Assembly: GCA_020633465.1 (NCBI GenBank)
Contig: JACKDN010000016.1
Span: 62,001-126,000 of the forward strand
Direction of reading: 5' to 3'
DNA: 64,000 nt
Source of the DNA: Myxococcales bacterium
Lineage (GTDB): Bacteria; Myxococcota_A; Bradymonadia; UBA7976; UBA1532
Below the pieces are notes generated by a model. That model ran no database searches. It was not told where the DNA came from and was given only the letters and a program-made list of their open reading frames with translations. How positions within the stretch are numbered: position 1 is the first letter of the stretch; each line of letters starts with the position of its first letter. Below are positions 35,754 through 44,242 of this stretch, piece after piece. Both the position numbers and the translations under genes were made by a program.

Positions 35754-36188
35754 TCACCCGTTCAGATCCTTGTGCCGCAGCACCAGCACCGGCTTGTGGG
35801 CCAGGCGCAGCACGCGCTCGGCCACCGAGCCCAGCAGCAGGCGGGGTAGGCCCGAGCGGCCGTGCGACGGCAGGATGATTAGATCGACGTCGAGCTCGTC
35901 GGCCAGCGTGGCGACGCTGCGCCCGGGATCACCGAACTGCACGTGCAGCGTGGCGCCCTTGTCGCCGAGCTCCTTGCCCAGCGCGTCGAGCACGTGGGCC
36001 CGCCGCGAGGCCTCGTCCACCTCGCCCCAGACGACGCCGGGCGTGGTGACCGGCAGGGGCTGAAGGACGTGCACGACATGCACCTTGGACGGGGTGCCGA
36101 CGAAGGCGATGGCCTCCTCGACGGCGTGGAACGCTGCCTTCGAGAAGTCCACCGGCACCAGCACGCTGCGGGGATCTCGCCAGGTCAT
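35754..36188 (-). CDS. Universal stress protein (UspA family)
   Basis: 144 residues from ATG 36188 after GAAGGAGG. SVLVPVDFSKAAFHAVEEAIAF opens the alpha/beta fold. The ATP-binding end reads LIILPSHGRSGLPRLLLGSVAERVLRLAHKPVLVLR, the G-x2-G-x9-G(S/T) loop of ATP-binding Usp proteins. These proteins are induced by starvation or envelope stress. The upstream region of 215 bp to the divergent small lipoprotein gene holds no other gene. Confidence 0.9.
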   Translation of the reverse strand: MTWRDPRSVLVPVDFSKAAFHAVEEAIAFVGTPSKVHVVHVLQPLPVTTPGVVWGEVDEASRRAHVLDALGKELGDKGATLHVQFGDPGRSVATLADELDVDLIILPSHGRSGLPRLLLGSVAERVLRLAHKPVLVLRHKDLNG

Positions 36189-36403
36189 GTCGCCTCCTTC
36201 CGATGGGGCCGGCCGGCGATGGCCGGCGCCGGGCGCCCGGTTCGACGTTCGAGCAAGGGAGGTGCCAGCGCCGCGCGGCGCCGCGCCCGCGGCGTCCCGT
36301 GCCCCGCCGGCCCCCCGGGTCACCGCACCGTAGCACGCCCCGCCCCGCGCGGGCACCGGGGGGTGGGCGCGACGCCGCCCGGCCCCGGCGCATCTTGCAC
36401 GGC

Positions 36404-36616
36404 ATGAGACACCACGCCTTTCGCGGCGCCCTCGGCGCGTTGGTCTGCCTCGTCGCCCCGGCCGGCTGCTCGCCGCCCCCCGATCCCGCCGCCGAGATCG
36501 CGCCCTCGGCGGCGGCCTGCCAGCGCCCCGCGCAGCGGTGCCGTCTGGGGGACGGCACGGTCGGCGTGTGCGAGAAGCGCCCCAGCGGCGGGTACACCTG
36601 CACGCCGCAGCATTGA
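36404..36616 (+). CDS. Small Cys-rich lipoprotein
   Basis: 70 residues from ATG 36404. Signal MRHHAFRGALGALVCLVAPAGC is a lipobox signal. The mature part has four more cysteines (CQRPAQRCRLGDGTVGVCEKRPSGGYTC), probably two disulfides. It is 53 bp upstream of the OmpA/MotB-type lipoprotein on the same strand, so they may be co-transcribed. No family recognised. Confidence 0.65.
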   Translation: MRHHAFRGALGALVCLVAPAGCSPPPDPAAEIAPSAAACQRPAQRCRLGDGTVGVCEKRPSGGYTCTPQH

Positions 36617-36669
36617 CGGCGACCGACGGCCCCCCGCCGGGGCGCCCTGGGTCGGCCTCGGAGGAACCC

Positions 36670-37485
36670 ATGCATCGACATCGTCTGGCCCTGGCCCTGC
36701 TGATCGCGTTCGCGGCGAGCGCCTGCGTGCGCCAGAGCACCTACGACGCGCTGAAGAAGACGTCCGAGACGCAGGCGGCGCGCATCACCGAGCTCGAGGA
36801 GGCGCTGGCCAAGGAGAAGGCGGCGCTCGACGCCCTGCAGGTCGAGCGCGATCAGCTGGCGCAGCGGGTCGCCGAGCTCGAGCAGACGCGCACGCACCTG
36901 CTGAAGGATCAGTCCGACCTCGAGGCGTCGATGGTCGATCTGCAGCTGGCCCTGACCGAGCTCGAGCGGCGCAAGAAGGAGGCCGAGGCGCGGGTCAACG
37001 AGTTCCGCGCGCTGCTCGATCGCTTCAAGCCGCTGATGGACGCCGGCCGGCTGCGCGTGAAGATCGTCGACGGGCGCATGGTGGTCGAGCTGGCCACCGA
37101 CGTGCTGTTCGCGTCGGGCAAGGCCCGGCTGAGCAAGGACGGCAAGGAGGCGATCGTCGAGGTCGCCAAGCTGCTGGCCGACATCCCCGACCGGCGCTTC
37201 CAGGTCGAGGGGCACACCGACAACGTGCCCATCCGCAACAGCCGCTTCCCCTCGAACTGGGAGCTGGCGGCGGCGCGCGCGCTGACCGTGGTGCAGACCA
37301 TGGTCGAGGCCGGCCTCGCGCCCCAGCGCGTCAGCGGCGCCAGCTACGCCGAGTTCAAGCCGGCGGCGACCAACGAGACGGACGAGGGGCGGGCGGCGAA
37401 CCGGCGCATCGAGATCGTCGTGGTGCCCGATCTGTCGACGCTGCCCGGCTTCGAAGAGCTGAAGGAGCTCGGCGGCGGCGCCTGA
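36670..37485 (+). CDS. OmpA/MotB-type lipoprotein with coiled-coil stalk
   Basis: 271 residues from ATG 36670 after GGAGGAA. Lipobox LIAFAASAC, then a ~110-residue coiled coil (ITELEEALAKEKAALDALQVERDQL). The OmpA peptidoglycan-binding domain runs from ~140 to 262 (VLFASGKARLSKDGKEAI, VEGHTDNVPIRNSRFPSNWELAAARA, NRRIEIVVV). The sequence is close to MotB-like and Pal-like anchors. No motA or other flagellar gene is nearby, so an envelope anchoring role is more likely than motility. Confidence 0.85.
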   Translation: MHRHRLALALLIAFAASACVRQSTYDALKKTSETQAARITELEEALAKEKAALDALQVERDQLAQRVAELEQTRTHLLKDQSDLEASMVDLQLALTELERRKKEAEARVNEFRALLDRFKPLMDAGRLRVKIVDGRMVVELATDVLFASGKARLSKDGKEAIVEVAKLLADIPDRRFQVEGHTDNVPIRNSRFPSNWELAAARALTVVQTMVEAGLAPQRVSGASYAEFKPAATNETDEGRAANRRIEIVVVPDLSTLPGFEELKELGGGA

Positions 37486-37506
37486 GGCGCCCGCCCGGCC
37501 GAAGCG

Positions 37507-39189
37507 TCAGAGCACCTGCACCACCGGCGCCTTCTCCATCAGCATCTTGCGCGTCTGCAGGTCGAAGACGGTGGCCACCAGCCAGCGGTTCGCGTCGACG
37601 CCGAAGCCGATCTCGAGGCGCGGCGCCGTCTCGCCCGGCGGGTGGGGCGGATCGAGGTGGCCCAGGGTGGGGTTGTGCTCGTTGAGCGTCACCACGACCG
37701 TCTCGGCGCGCGCGCCGTCGCCCACGCGGTGCAGGTTGCCCTCCGCGTCCCAGGCGAAGCGGCGCTCGCCCCCGCCGGCCATCTCGCAGACCACCAGCTT
37801 GAACACGCGCTCGGGCTCGCCGAGGGCGCAGGTGGGCACCAGCTGCCGCTTCCAGACGTCGTCGACGGGGAAGCGCGTCCCCCGCGGCACGATGGTGGTG
37901 AACTGCTTCTCGTGCGTCTCGGGGTGGTAGGTGACGATCGCGTAGTCGTGCACCAGGAAGTCCGAGGGGGCGACGCGATCGGCGGCGAAGGCGCACGCGC
38001 CGAAGGCGACCGCCTCGAAGGGCTGCCAGGCCCGCACCCGGCCGCGGCCGTAGCGCTGCTCGAACCGGGGATAGACGTCGGGCAGCAGCGTCGAGCCGCC
38101 CACCATCAACACCTCGTCGATGGCGTCCTCGCCGAGGCCCGCCGCCTCCAGCTGCCGCGCGATGCCGTCCGCGCAGTCGTCGAGCACCGCGTACAGCCCC
38201 CGCGCCTCGAGCGCGGCCACGACGTCGGCCCGGCCCACCGTCAGATCGCAGCGCCCGCCGTCGAGGCGCGCCGCGACCCCGCGGAGCTCGGCTGGGGGCG
38301 CGAGCCCGAAGTCGGTGTGCGGCTCGAAGTACACGGCCTCCTTCACCCGCCGCGTCTCGTCGAGCAGCAGCCGGTACCACAGCGCCTCGTCGCCCTCGGT
38401 CGCCTTCGGATCGACCCGCACGTCCATGCGCGCCGCGAAGGCCTCGAGCAGCCAGCGATCGACGACGTTGCCGCCCACCGGGCGGCCCTCCTTGGCCAGC
38501 ACCTCGCAGTGGCCGCCGCCGGCGCCGCGCGGATCGAGCGCCACGACGGCCAGATCCAGCGTCCCGCCGCCGAAGTCGACCACCAGCACCCGGCGCGCCC
38601 GGTCGAGGCCCACGCCGTAGCCCAGCGCGGCGGCCACCGGCTCGTCGAGGAAGCGCACCCGCTCGACCCCCAGGGCGCCCAGCAGCTGCGCCACCTCGGC
38701 GCGGTAGGCGTCGTAGGACTCGACGGGCACCGTCACGACGAGGTCGCGGACGCGCGTGGCGGTCACCGCGTCGATGTCGCGCAGCAGCTCGCGCAGGAAG
38801 GCGCGCGCCACCTCGCGGGCGCTGACCGCCTGGCCCTCGAGGCGGCACAGGGTGCGCTGAGGCGCGTGGCCGAGGGCCTGCTTGAAGCTGGGGGCGAAGG
38901 CCGGGTGGCGCCAGCCCTGGTTCTGCTCGAGGGCGGCCCGCCCGATGTCGGCGTGGCGGCCCCAGAAGACGCGCTTGAGGAAGAAGGGCGAGCGGCCGAG
39001 GCGGTCGAAGAAGCCCTCCGGCGCGCGCATCTGCGTCGCCGAGGGCACCAGCCGCGGCGCCTCGAGGGGCTCGACCCGCCCCGGCCGCCGGCAGATCGCC
39101 GGCAGCTCGACCATGCGCGCGCGGTCCGCCTCCGCGTCCCAGCGGGCCACGCCGGTGTTCGTCGTTCCGAGGTCGAGCGCCCAGGCCAC
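37507..39189 (-). CDS. Hsp70/DnaK-family protein, divergent
   Basis: 560 residues from GTG 39189. The ATPase domain has ALDLGTTNTGVARW (phosphate 1), VLVVDFGGGTLDLAVV (phosphate 2) and EVLMVGGSTLLPDV (adenosine). A ~110-residue C-terminal part (KQFTTIVPRGTRFPVDD, EHNPTLGHLDPPHPPGE) resembles a shortened beta substrate domain. The helical lid of DnaK is absent. Such proteins replace DnaK in specialised roles. No DnaJ or GrpE gene is adjacent. It is divergent from the REC-kinase gene over 137 bp, so the two may share regulatory DNA. Confidence 0.85.
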   Translation of the reverse strand: MAWALDLGTTNTGVARWDAEADRARMVELPAICRRPGRVEPLEAPRLVPSATQMRAPEGFFDRLGRSPFFLKRVFWGRHADIGRAALEQNQGWRHPAFAPSFKQALGHAPQRTLCRLEGQAVSAREVARAFLRELLRDIDAVTATRVRDLVVTVPVESYDAYRAEVAQLLGALGVERVRFLDEPVAAALGYGVGLDRARRVLVVDFGGGTLDLAVVALDPRGAGGGHCEVLAKEGRPVGGNVVDRWLLEAFAARMDVRVDPKATEGDEALWYRLLLDETRRVKEAVYFEPHTDFGLAPPAELRGVAARLDGGRCDLTVGRADVVAALEARGLYAVLDDCADGIARQLEAAGLGEDAIDEVLMVGGSTLLPDVYPRFEQRYGRGRVRAWQPFEAVAFGACAFAADRVAPSDFLVHDYAIVTYHPETHEKQFTTIVPRGTRFPVDDVWKRQLVPTCALGEPERVFKLVVCEMAGGGERRFAWDAEGNLHRVGDGARAETVVVTLNEHNPTLGHLDPPHPPGETAPRLEIGFGVDANRWLVATVFDLQTRKMLMEKAPVVQVL

Positions 39190-39326
39190 GGGCCGATGAT
39201 GGACCTTCGCGCGCCGCGACGAAAGGGCGTCGCGCGCGGCTCGGGGCGCCCCCCGCGTCAAAGTACTTGGGCTGTGACCTCTCGTCCCTTAACGTGGCGG
39301 ACGTCCGTGCACCAGCGAGGCGAGCC

Positions 39327-40475
39327 ATGAGCGAGGAGGCACCGCGACCGGCCCCGGCGCGCCACCGTATCCTGGTGGTCGACGACGAGCGCCAGACGGT
39401 CTCCGCGGTCAAGCACCTGCTGCGGCGGAAGTACAAGGTGCTGGGCGCGACCCGGGCCCAGGAGGCCCTCGAGCTGCTCGATCAGGAGCCCGTGTCGGTC
39501 GTCCTGTGTGATCAGCGCATGCCCGAGATGACCGGCGACGCCTTCTTCGCCGAGGCGCGGCGGCGCCACCCCAACACGATCCGCATCCTGATCACCGCCT
39601 ACGCCGACATCCAGGCGCTGGTGCGGTCGATCAACAACGGCCACATCTTCGGCTACGTGGCCAAGCCGTGGAGCCCCGAAGAGCTCGAGCACATGGTGGC
39701 GCGCGCCATCGAGCACTGGGACGTCAGCGAGCTCAACCGCCGCATGACGCGCGAGCTCGCCGACGCCAACCAGCTGCTGCAGAAGGCCAACGACGAGCTG
39801 AAGGCCTTCACGCACGTCGTCGCCCACGATCTCAAGGAGCCCCTGCGCACCATCGCCGCCTACACGCAGTTCATGCGCGGCGATCTCGACCCGCCGCTGC
39901 AGCCCGAGGGCCTGCACTACCTCGACGGCATCCAGCGCTGCGCCGAGCACCTGTTCCGGCTGATCGACGATCTGATGCGCTTCACCGAGATCGATCACAT
40001 CGAGCGCGCGCTCGAGCCGACCGAGCTGCGCTACGTCGTCGGCAAGGCGCTCGAGATGCTCGAGGGGGCGGTGCGCGATCGGGGCGCCGAGGTGCAGGTG
40101 GCCGACGATCTGCCGGTGGTGCAGGGCGACGCGGGGCGCCTGGTGCTGCTGTTCCAGAACCTGATCTCGAACGGCCTGAAGTTCAACCAGAGCGATCCGC
40201 CGCGCGTCGAGGTGGGCGTCGTGCCGGGCGAGGGCGACACCGTCGAGGTGTTCGTGCGCGACAACGGCATCGGCATCCATCACGACTACCAGCAGCAGAT
40301 CTTCGAGATCTTCGAGCGCCTGCACGCGCGCACCGAGTACCCGGGCACGGGCGCCGGCCTCGCGATCGTGCGGCGCATCGTCGAGCTGCACGGCGGGGCG
40401 GTGGTGGTCGAGTCCGCGCCCGGCAACGGCTCGACCTTCCGGCTGACGCTGCGGCGAGCGGACGCGCCACGGTGA
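39327..40475 (+). CDS. REC-histidine kinase (receiver domain fused to a soluble sensor kinase)
   Basis: 382 residues from ATG 39327. Residues 13-125 are a receiver domain: acidic D19-D20, phospho-acceptor D62 in VVLCDQRMPEMTG, then ILITAYADI and a KPW lysine. A coiled-coil linker (ADANQLLQKANDELKAF) leads to the HisKA phospho-His box (HVVAHDLKEPLRTI). The HATPase domain follows, with NLISNGLKFN (N box), DNGIGI (G1) and GTGAGLAIVRR (G2). There is no DNA-binding output. It overlaps the next gene by GTGA, and that gene overlaps the membrane kinase, so all three are translated from one message. D62 could receive phosphate from the membrane kinase. Confidence 0.9.
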   Translation: MSEEAPRPAPARHRILVVDDERQTVSAVKHLLRRKYKVLGATRAQEALELLDQEPVSVVLCDQRMPEMTGDAFFAEARRRHPNTIRILITAYADIQALVRSINNGHIFGYVAKPWSPEELEHMVARAIEHWDVSELNRRMTRELADANQLLQKANDELKAFTHVVAHDLKEPLRTIAAYTQFMRGDLDPPLQPEGLHYLDGIQRCAEHLFRLIDDLMRFTEIDHIERALEPTELRYVVGKALEMLEGAVRDRGAEVQVADDLPVVQGDAGRLVLLFQNLISNGLKFNQSDPPRVEVGVVPGEGDTVEVFVRDNGIGIHHDYQQQIFEIFERLHARTEYPGTGAGLAIVRRIVELHGGAVVVESAPGNGSTFRLTLRRADAPR

Positions 40476-42412
40476 CGGCGTCCGCGCTGGCCGCGGCGCT
40501 GCGACGGCACCTCGAGGACCGCCTCGACCGCCCCGAGACCGTCGCGCGCCTGCACCCGATCGTGACGCGCCACCTGCCGGTCGAGGGCGCCGAGGCGGGC
40601 AGCACCTGGTGCCCGCCCATGTACGCGCTGCGGCTGGCCACCGCCCTGGGCCTGCCCGAACACGTCGCGCTGGCCTTCGCGGTCGCCGGGGCCTGCTACT
40701 TCTCGGCCGCCGACGTGGCCGACGACGTCGCCGACGGCGATCTGCGGCGCACCGTCGGCCTCGACCTCAACGACGCCTGCCGCCTGCTGTTCCTCGTCGA
40801 CGCCGCCTTGGCCGATCTGCCCGACGTCGACGCCGACACGCGCCTCGCGTTGATGCGCCTGTTCGCCGCCCGCGGCCTGCAGATGGCCGACGGGCAGGAG
40901 GACGACCTCGAAGGCACCGACGCCATCGAGGCCGCCGATCCGCTCGACATCTCGCTGCGCAAGACCGGCGCCGAGTACGCGGTCTTCTTCGCCGGGCCGG
41001 CTCTGCTGGCGGGCCTCGATCCCGCCCCCTGGGCCGACTTCGGCCAGGCCCTCGGCGCCCTGCTGCAGACGCTGACCGACTACTTCGACCAGTTCCTGCA
41101 GCCGGAGAGCGACGACTGGCTGGCCGGCAAGCCGACGCTGCCCCTGCGCCACGGCCTGGCGCAGCCGACGCACGGGCCGGCGCTGCGCACGCTGCTGGCG
41201 GGCGATCGCCACGCCGCCGATCGCGCCGCGCGGGCCGCCTGGCATCTGGTGCAGGCCGGCGCAGGCGACCGCATGGCCGCCGCGATGGCCACCCTGCGCG
41301 GCCGCCTGGACGACGCCGCCGCGCGCGCCGGCGAGCCGCCCATCCTGGCCGAGCTGGCCGCCGAGCTGCTGGACATGGGCGACGGCGTCGTCGAGGCGCT
41401 GGCCGAGTATCGCGGCGATCCCGCGCCGCCCGTGCGCCCCCTCGCCGACGAGGTGGCCGAGGCGGTCGACGCGACGCGCCGCTTCCTGGCCGCGGACGCG
41501 TCCTTCGACGGGGCGACCGAGGTCCACCGCTGGGGGCTGTTCGGCGCGCCCGACGTGCGCGCCGGCCTCTTCGGCCGCCTGGTGATCTGCGACGCCCTGT
41601 GGGGCCTCGGGCTGCCGCTCGACGACGCCCTGGCGTGCATCTTCGCGCAGGCCGACGGCGACGGCTGGCGCTACTACCCGGGCCACGCCGACATCCCGAC
41701 CGACGCCGACGACACCGGCATGGCGCTGCAGCTCGCGGCGCGGTGCGGCCGCGCCGGCGATCCGGCGGTGCGCCGCGGCGCCGAGGCGCTGCTGGCCAAC
41801 CGGACCGACGACGGCCGCTTCCACACCTGGCTGTGCGACGGGCGGACCCACCAGCGCGCGGTCGTCGACGCGACCTGGGCGGGCGGTCTGTGCCCGGGGG
41901 TCAACGCCAACGCGCTCCTGGGCCTGTGGGCCGTGGACGCCGCCGCGCACCGCGAGGTGGTCCGCGCCGGCGCCCGCGCGCTGGCCGACTGGACGGGCAC
42001 GGGCCCCGAGGCGCCGCCGTCCGCCTTCTACAAGCCGGTGACGGTGGACGCGCTGATCGTGCGCTGCCTCACCACCGTGCTGGGCGACGAGCCCGCCGAG
42101 GTCGCGCGGCTGCGGCCCGCCGTCGACGCCGCGCTGGCGCGCCTGACCGCGCGGGCGCGCCTCGACGGCCGGTTCGGCGGGGTCATCGACACGGCGCTGG
42201 CGGGGTGGACGCTGGCCGGCGCCGGTCAGCTGCGCGCGCCCGAGGCCACGCTGCGCGCGCTGGTCGACGCCCTCGAGCCCGACGGCGGGCACCCGGCCGA
42301 GGACTACTTCGTGACCGTCGGCGTCGCGATGCAGCACGGCTGGTACGGCGCGCGGGCGCTCACCAGCGCGCTCGTGCTGCGCGCCATCGCGCGGCTGGCC
42401 GAGGCCCCGTGA
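40472..42412 (+). CDS. Isoprenyl diphosphate synthase-like domain fused to class II terpene-cyclase-like domain
   Basis: 646 residues from GTG 40472, inside the stop of the upstream kinase gene (GTGA). Residues ~40-300 are an all-helical polyprenyl synthetase-type fold. The first Asp-rich motif DDVAD (84-88) fits DDxxD. The second is weaker, TDYFD (202-206), followed by GKPTLPL as in this family. Residues ~325-646 are an alpha/alpha barrel with PTDADDTGMAL; D411-D414 is the DxDD motif of class II terpene cyclases and lies near repeated QW-like phrases. One protein might build and then cyclise a prenyl chain, or place one on a peptide. ComQ is a stand-alone relative of the N-terminal half. The altered second motif makes full synthase activity uncertain. 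Confidence 0.8.
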   Translation: MTASALAAALRRHLEDRLDRPETVARLHPIVTRHLPVEGAEAGSTWCPPMYALRLATALGLPEHVALAFAVAGACYFSAADVADDVADGDLRRTVGLDLNDACRLLFLVDAALADLPDVDADTRLALMRLFAARGLQMADGQEDDLEGTDAIEAADPLDISLRKTGAEYAVFFAGPALLAGLDPAPWADFGQALGALLQTLTDYFDQFLQPESDDWLAGKPTLPLRHGLAQPTHGPALRTLLAGDRHAADRAARAAWHLVQAGAGDRMAAAMATLRGRLDDAAARAGEPPILAELAAELLDMGDGVVEALAEYRGDPAPPVRPLADEVAEAVDATRRFLAADASFDGATEVHRWGLFGAPDVRAGLFGRLVICDALWGLGLPLDDALACIFAQADGDGWRYYPGHADIPTDADDTGMALQLAARCGRAGDPAVRRGAEALLANRTDDGRFHTWLCDGRTHQRAVVDATWAGGLCPGVNANALLGLWAVDAAAHREVVRAGARALADWTGTGPEAPPSAFYKPVTVDALIVRCLTTVLGDEPAEVARLRPAVDAALARLTARARLDGRFGGVIDTALAGWTLAGAGQLRAPEATLRALVDALEPDGGHPAEDYFVTVGVAMQHGWYGARALTSALVLRAIARLAEAP

Positions 42413-43893
42413 GCGCGGCCGCGCGCACCGAGACGCAGGCCGAGGTCCTCGAGGGGCCGACCTCGATCCGGCTGAAGCGCACCAAGGCGTTCCTGATCAC
42501 CCACGCGGTGCTGGCCGCCATCGGCGTGGCCGTCGCGCTCGTCGAGACGTTCTTCGACCTGCAGCCCAACGCGCGCCGGCTGGCCTTCAGCTGGGGGGTG
42601 CCCGGCGCCATCGGTCTGATCACGCTCGGCGCGGCGTTCTTCTACCGGCGCCGCCGCCTGAACCTGCTGATCCCCATCGTGCTCGCCCTCGACAGCCTGG
42701 TGGTCATCCTGCAGCTGTACCAGGAGGGCGACTTCGAGACGGCGTGGATGGGCACGCCCCTGATGCTGCTGTTCATGCTGCCGCTGTTCAGCGATCGGCC
42801 CCGCTTCGTGTGGGCGCTGGCCGGCCTGCAGGCGGGGCTGTTCCTGCTCCTGCTCTACCTGCGCAGCACCGGGGTGATCCCCTACGACGTGCGCAGCACC
42901 GATCCGGTCAGCGACTGGGACTTCGCGTTGTTCTCGTTCAACGGCTTCGTCGTCGCGGTCGTCGGCTCGGCCCTGCTCGCCGGTCGCACCAGCGTCGACG
43001 TGCTCAACAGCCAGCGCCAGCTGACCGAGGTGCTCGAGCGCCAGGAGCGCGAGCTGGCCATCGCCAACGCGCGCATCGTTCAGCAGGAGAAGATGGTCTC
43101 GATCGGCCAGCTGACCGCCGGCGTGGCGCACGAGATCAACAACCCCCTCACCTTCGTCCAGACCAACCTCGGCAGCCTGCAGCGCGATCTGATGGATCTG
43201 CTCGACCTGCTCGAGCTGTACGAGAAGGCCGAGCCCGTGCTGCAGCGGGCCGATCCGGAGACGGTGGAGCGCATCCGCGCGCTGCGCGAGGATCTGTGCC
43301 TCGACGATCCGCGCGAGACGCTGGGCGAGCTGTTCGAGGACACGGCCGACGGCCTGGCGCGCGTGCACCGGATCATCCGCGACCTGAAGGTGTTCACGCG
43401 GCTCGACGAGGCCGAGCGCAAAGAGGTCGACATCCGCGAGGGCATCCGCAGCACCCTCAAGATCCTCGCCAAGCCCTTCGCCGATCGGGGCGTCGAGGTG
43501 GTCGACGAGATGGAGGATCTGCCGCCCGCCGAGGTGTACGCCGCGCTGCTGAATCAGGTGTTCATGAACATCCTGCAGAACGCGCTCGACGCGGTGCCCG
43601 CCGAGGGCGGGCGCGTCGTCGTGCGCGCCCACGCCGATCCACACCAGGTGGTCGTCGAGGTCGTCGACAACGGGCCCGGCGTGCCCTTGGAGCGGCGGGA
43701 CAAGGTGTTCGACCCCTTCTTCACGACGAAGGAGGTCGGGGCGGGCACGGGGCTCGGCCTGAGCCTCAGCCTCGACATCATCGAGAAGCACGGCGGCCTC
43801 ATCGAGATCGACGACGCGCCGGGCGGCTCGGGGGCGCTGTTCAGGGTGCGGCTGCCGCGTCAGGCGGCCGCGCCCGGCCAGACTCAGCCGTAG
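42409..43893 (+). CDS. Membrane sensor histidine kinase with six transmembrane helices
   Basis: 494 residues from GTG 42409, overlapping the upstream stop by GTGA. Six hydrophobic segments lie within residues ~24-195 (AFLITHAVLAAIGVAVALV, LLIPIVLALDSLVVILQLY, FVWALAGLQAGLFLLLLYL and others) with short loops, so the sensor is mostly within the membrane. The phospho-His box is SIGQLTAGVAHEINNPLTFVQ. The catalytic domain has NILQNALDAV (N box), DNGPGV (G1) and GTGLGLSLS (G2), and resembles NtrB/ZraS-type kinases. The sensor plan recalls ComP/AgrC-like peptide receptors in number of helices, not in sequence. Its last 10 bases overlap the end of the first peptide gene on the other strand. Confidence 0.9.
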   Translation: MSAAARTETQAEVLEGPTSIRLKRTKAFLITHAVLAAIGVAVALVETFFDLQPNARRLAFSWGVPGAIGLITLGAAFFYRRRRLNLLIPIVLALDSLVVILQLYQEGDFETAWMGTPLMLLFMLPLFSDRPRFVWALAGLQAGLFLLLLYLRSTGVIPYDVRSTDPVSDWDFALFSFNGFVVAVVGSALLAGRTSVDVLNSQRQLTEVLERQERELAIANARIVQQEKMVSIGQLTAGVAHEINNPLTFVQTNLGSLQRDLMDLLDLLELYEKAEPVLQRADPETVERIRALREDLCLDDPRETLGELFEDTADGLARVHRIIRDLKVFTRLDEAERKEVDIREGIRSTLKILAKPFADRGVEVVDEMEDLPPAEVYAALLNQVFMNILQNALDAVPAEGGRVVVRAHADPHQVVVEVVDNGPGVPLERRDKVFDPFFTTKEVGAGTGLGLSLSLDIIEKHGGLIEIDDAPGGSGALFRVRLPRQAAAPGQTQP

Positions 43894-44015
43894 AGGGTGA
43901 CCGTGCGGGGACGCTTGTCGGCCGGCGTCGCCTTGGGGGCGGCGGCGCGACGCGCGTTGTCACGCAGGTTGCGAACGAGCTCGGTGCGGATGGCGCGGCG
44001 ATCGAGGGTCTTCAT
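43884..44015 (-). CDS. Small peptide A (43 aa) with ADKRPRTVTLYG C-terminus
   Basis: Starts at ATG 44015 after GGAGAAGAAG, stops at TGA 43884. The N-terminal half MKTLDRRAIRTELVRNLR is a basic amphipathic helix; an Ala/Pro/Lys spacer follows; the last 12 residues are ADKRPRTVTLYG. It has no signal peptide, Cys or Trp. The gene is the third of three tandem homologues on this strand and its 3' end overlaps the membrane kinase gene by 10 bp in the convergent sense. The leader-spacer-core layout is that of a ribosomal peptide precursor, and the invariant C-terminus is the likely functional part. This is a new family to me; function is inferred from arrangement. Confidence 0.8.
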   Translation of the reverse strand: MKTLDRRAIRTELVRNLRDNARRAAAPKATPADKRPRTVTLYG

Positions 44016-44047
44016 CGTCTTCTTCTCCGTGGTCCGAGGTGAGCGGC

Positions 44048-44173
44048 TCAGCCGTACAGCGTGACGGTGCGGGGACGCTTGTCGGCGGCGGGCGCCTTGG
44101 CGGCGGGCTTGGCGGCCTGGCGCAGGTTGCTCAGCATCTGGCGACGGATGGCGGTGCGGTTCAGCGTGTTCAT
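44048..44173 (-). CDS. Small peptide B (41 aa) with ADKRPRTVTLYG C-terminus
   Basis: Starts at ATG 44173 (GAAGAGACGAG just upstream), stops at TGA 44048. The N-terminal half is MNTLNRTAIRRQMLSNLRQ and the end is KAPAADKRPRTVTLYG. It aligns with peptide A with a two-residue gap in the Ala/Lys spacer. Conserved between A and B: TL-R-AIR, NLR, and the 12 C-terminal residues. It lies 32 bp upstream of peptide A and 69 bp downstream of peptide C in the same direction. Confidence 0.8.
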   Translation of the reverse strand: MNTLNRTAIRRQMLSNLRQAAKPAAKAPAADKRPRTVTLYG

Positions 44174-44242
44174 CTTTGTGCTCGTCTCTTCGAAGGTTCT
44201 GTTTCTTGGGTTCGTTCGGTGCAGGGAGGTGCCTGCGCCGGC

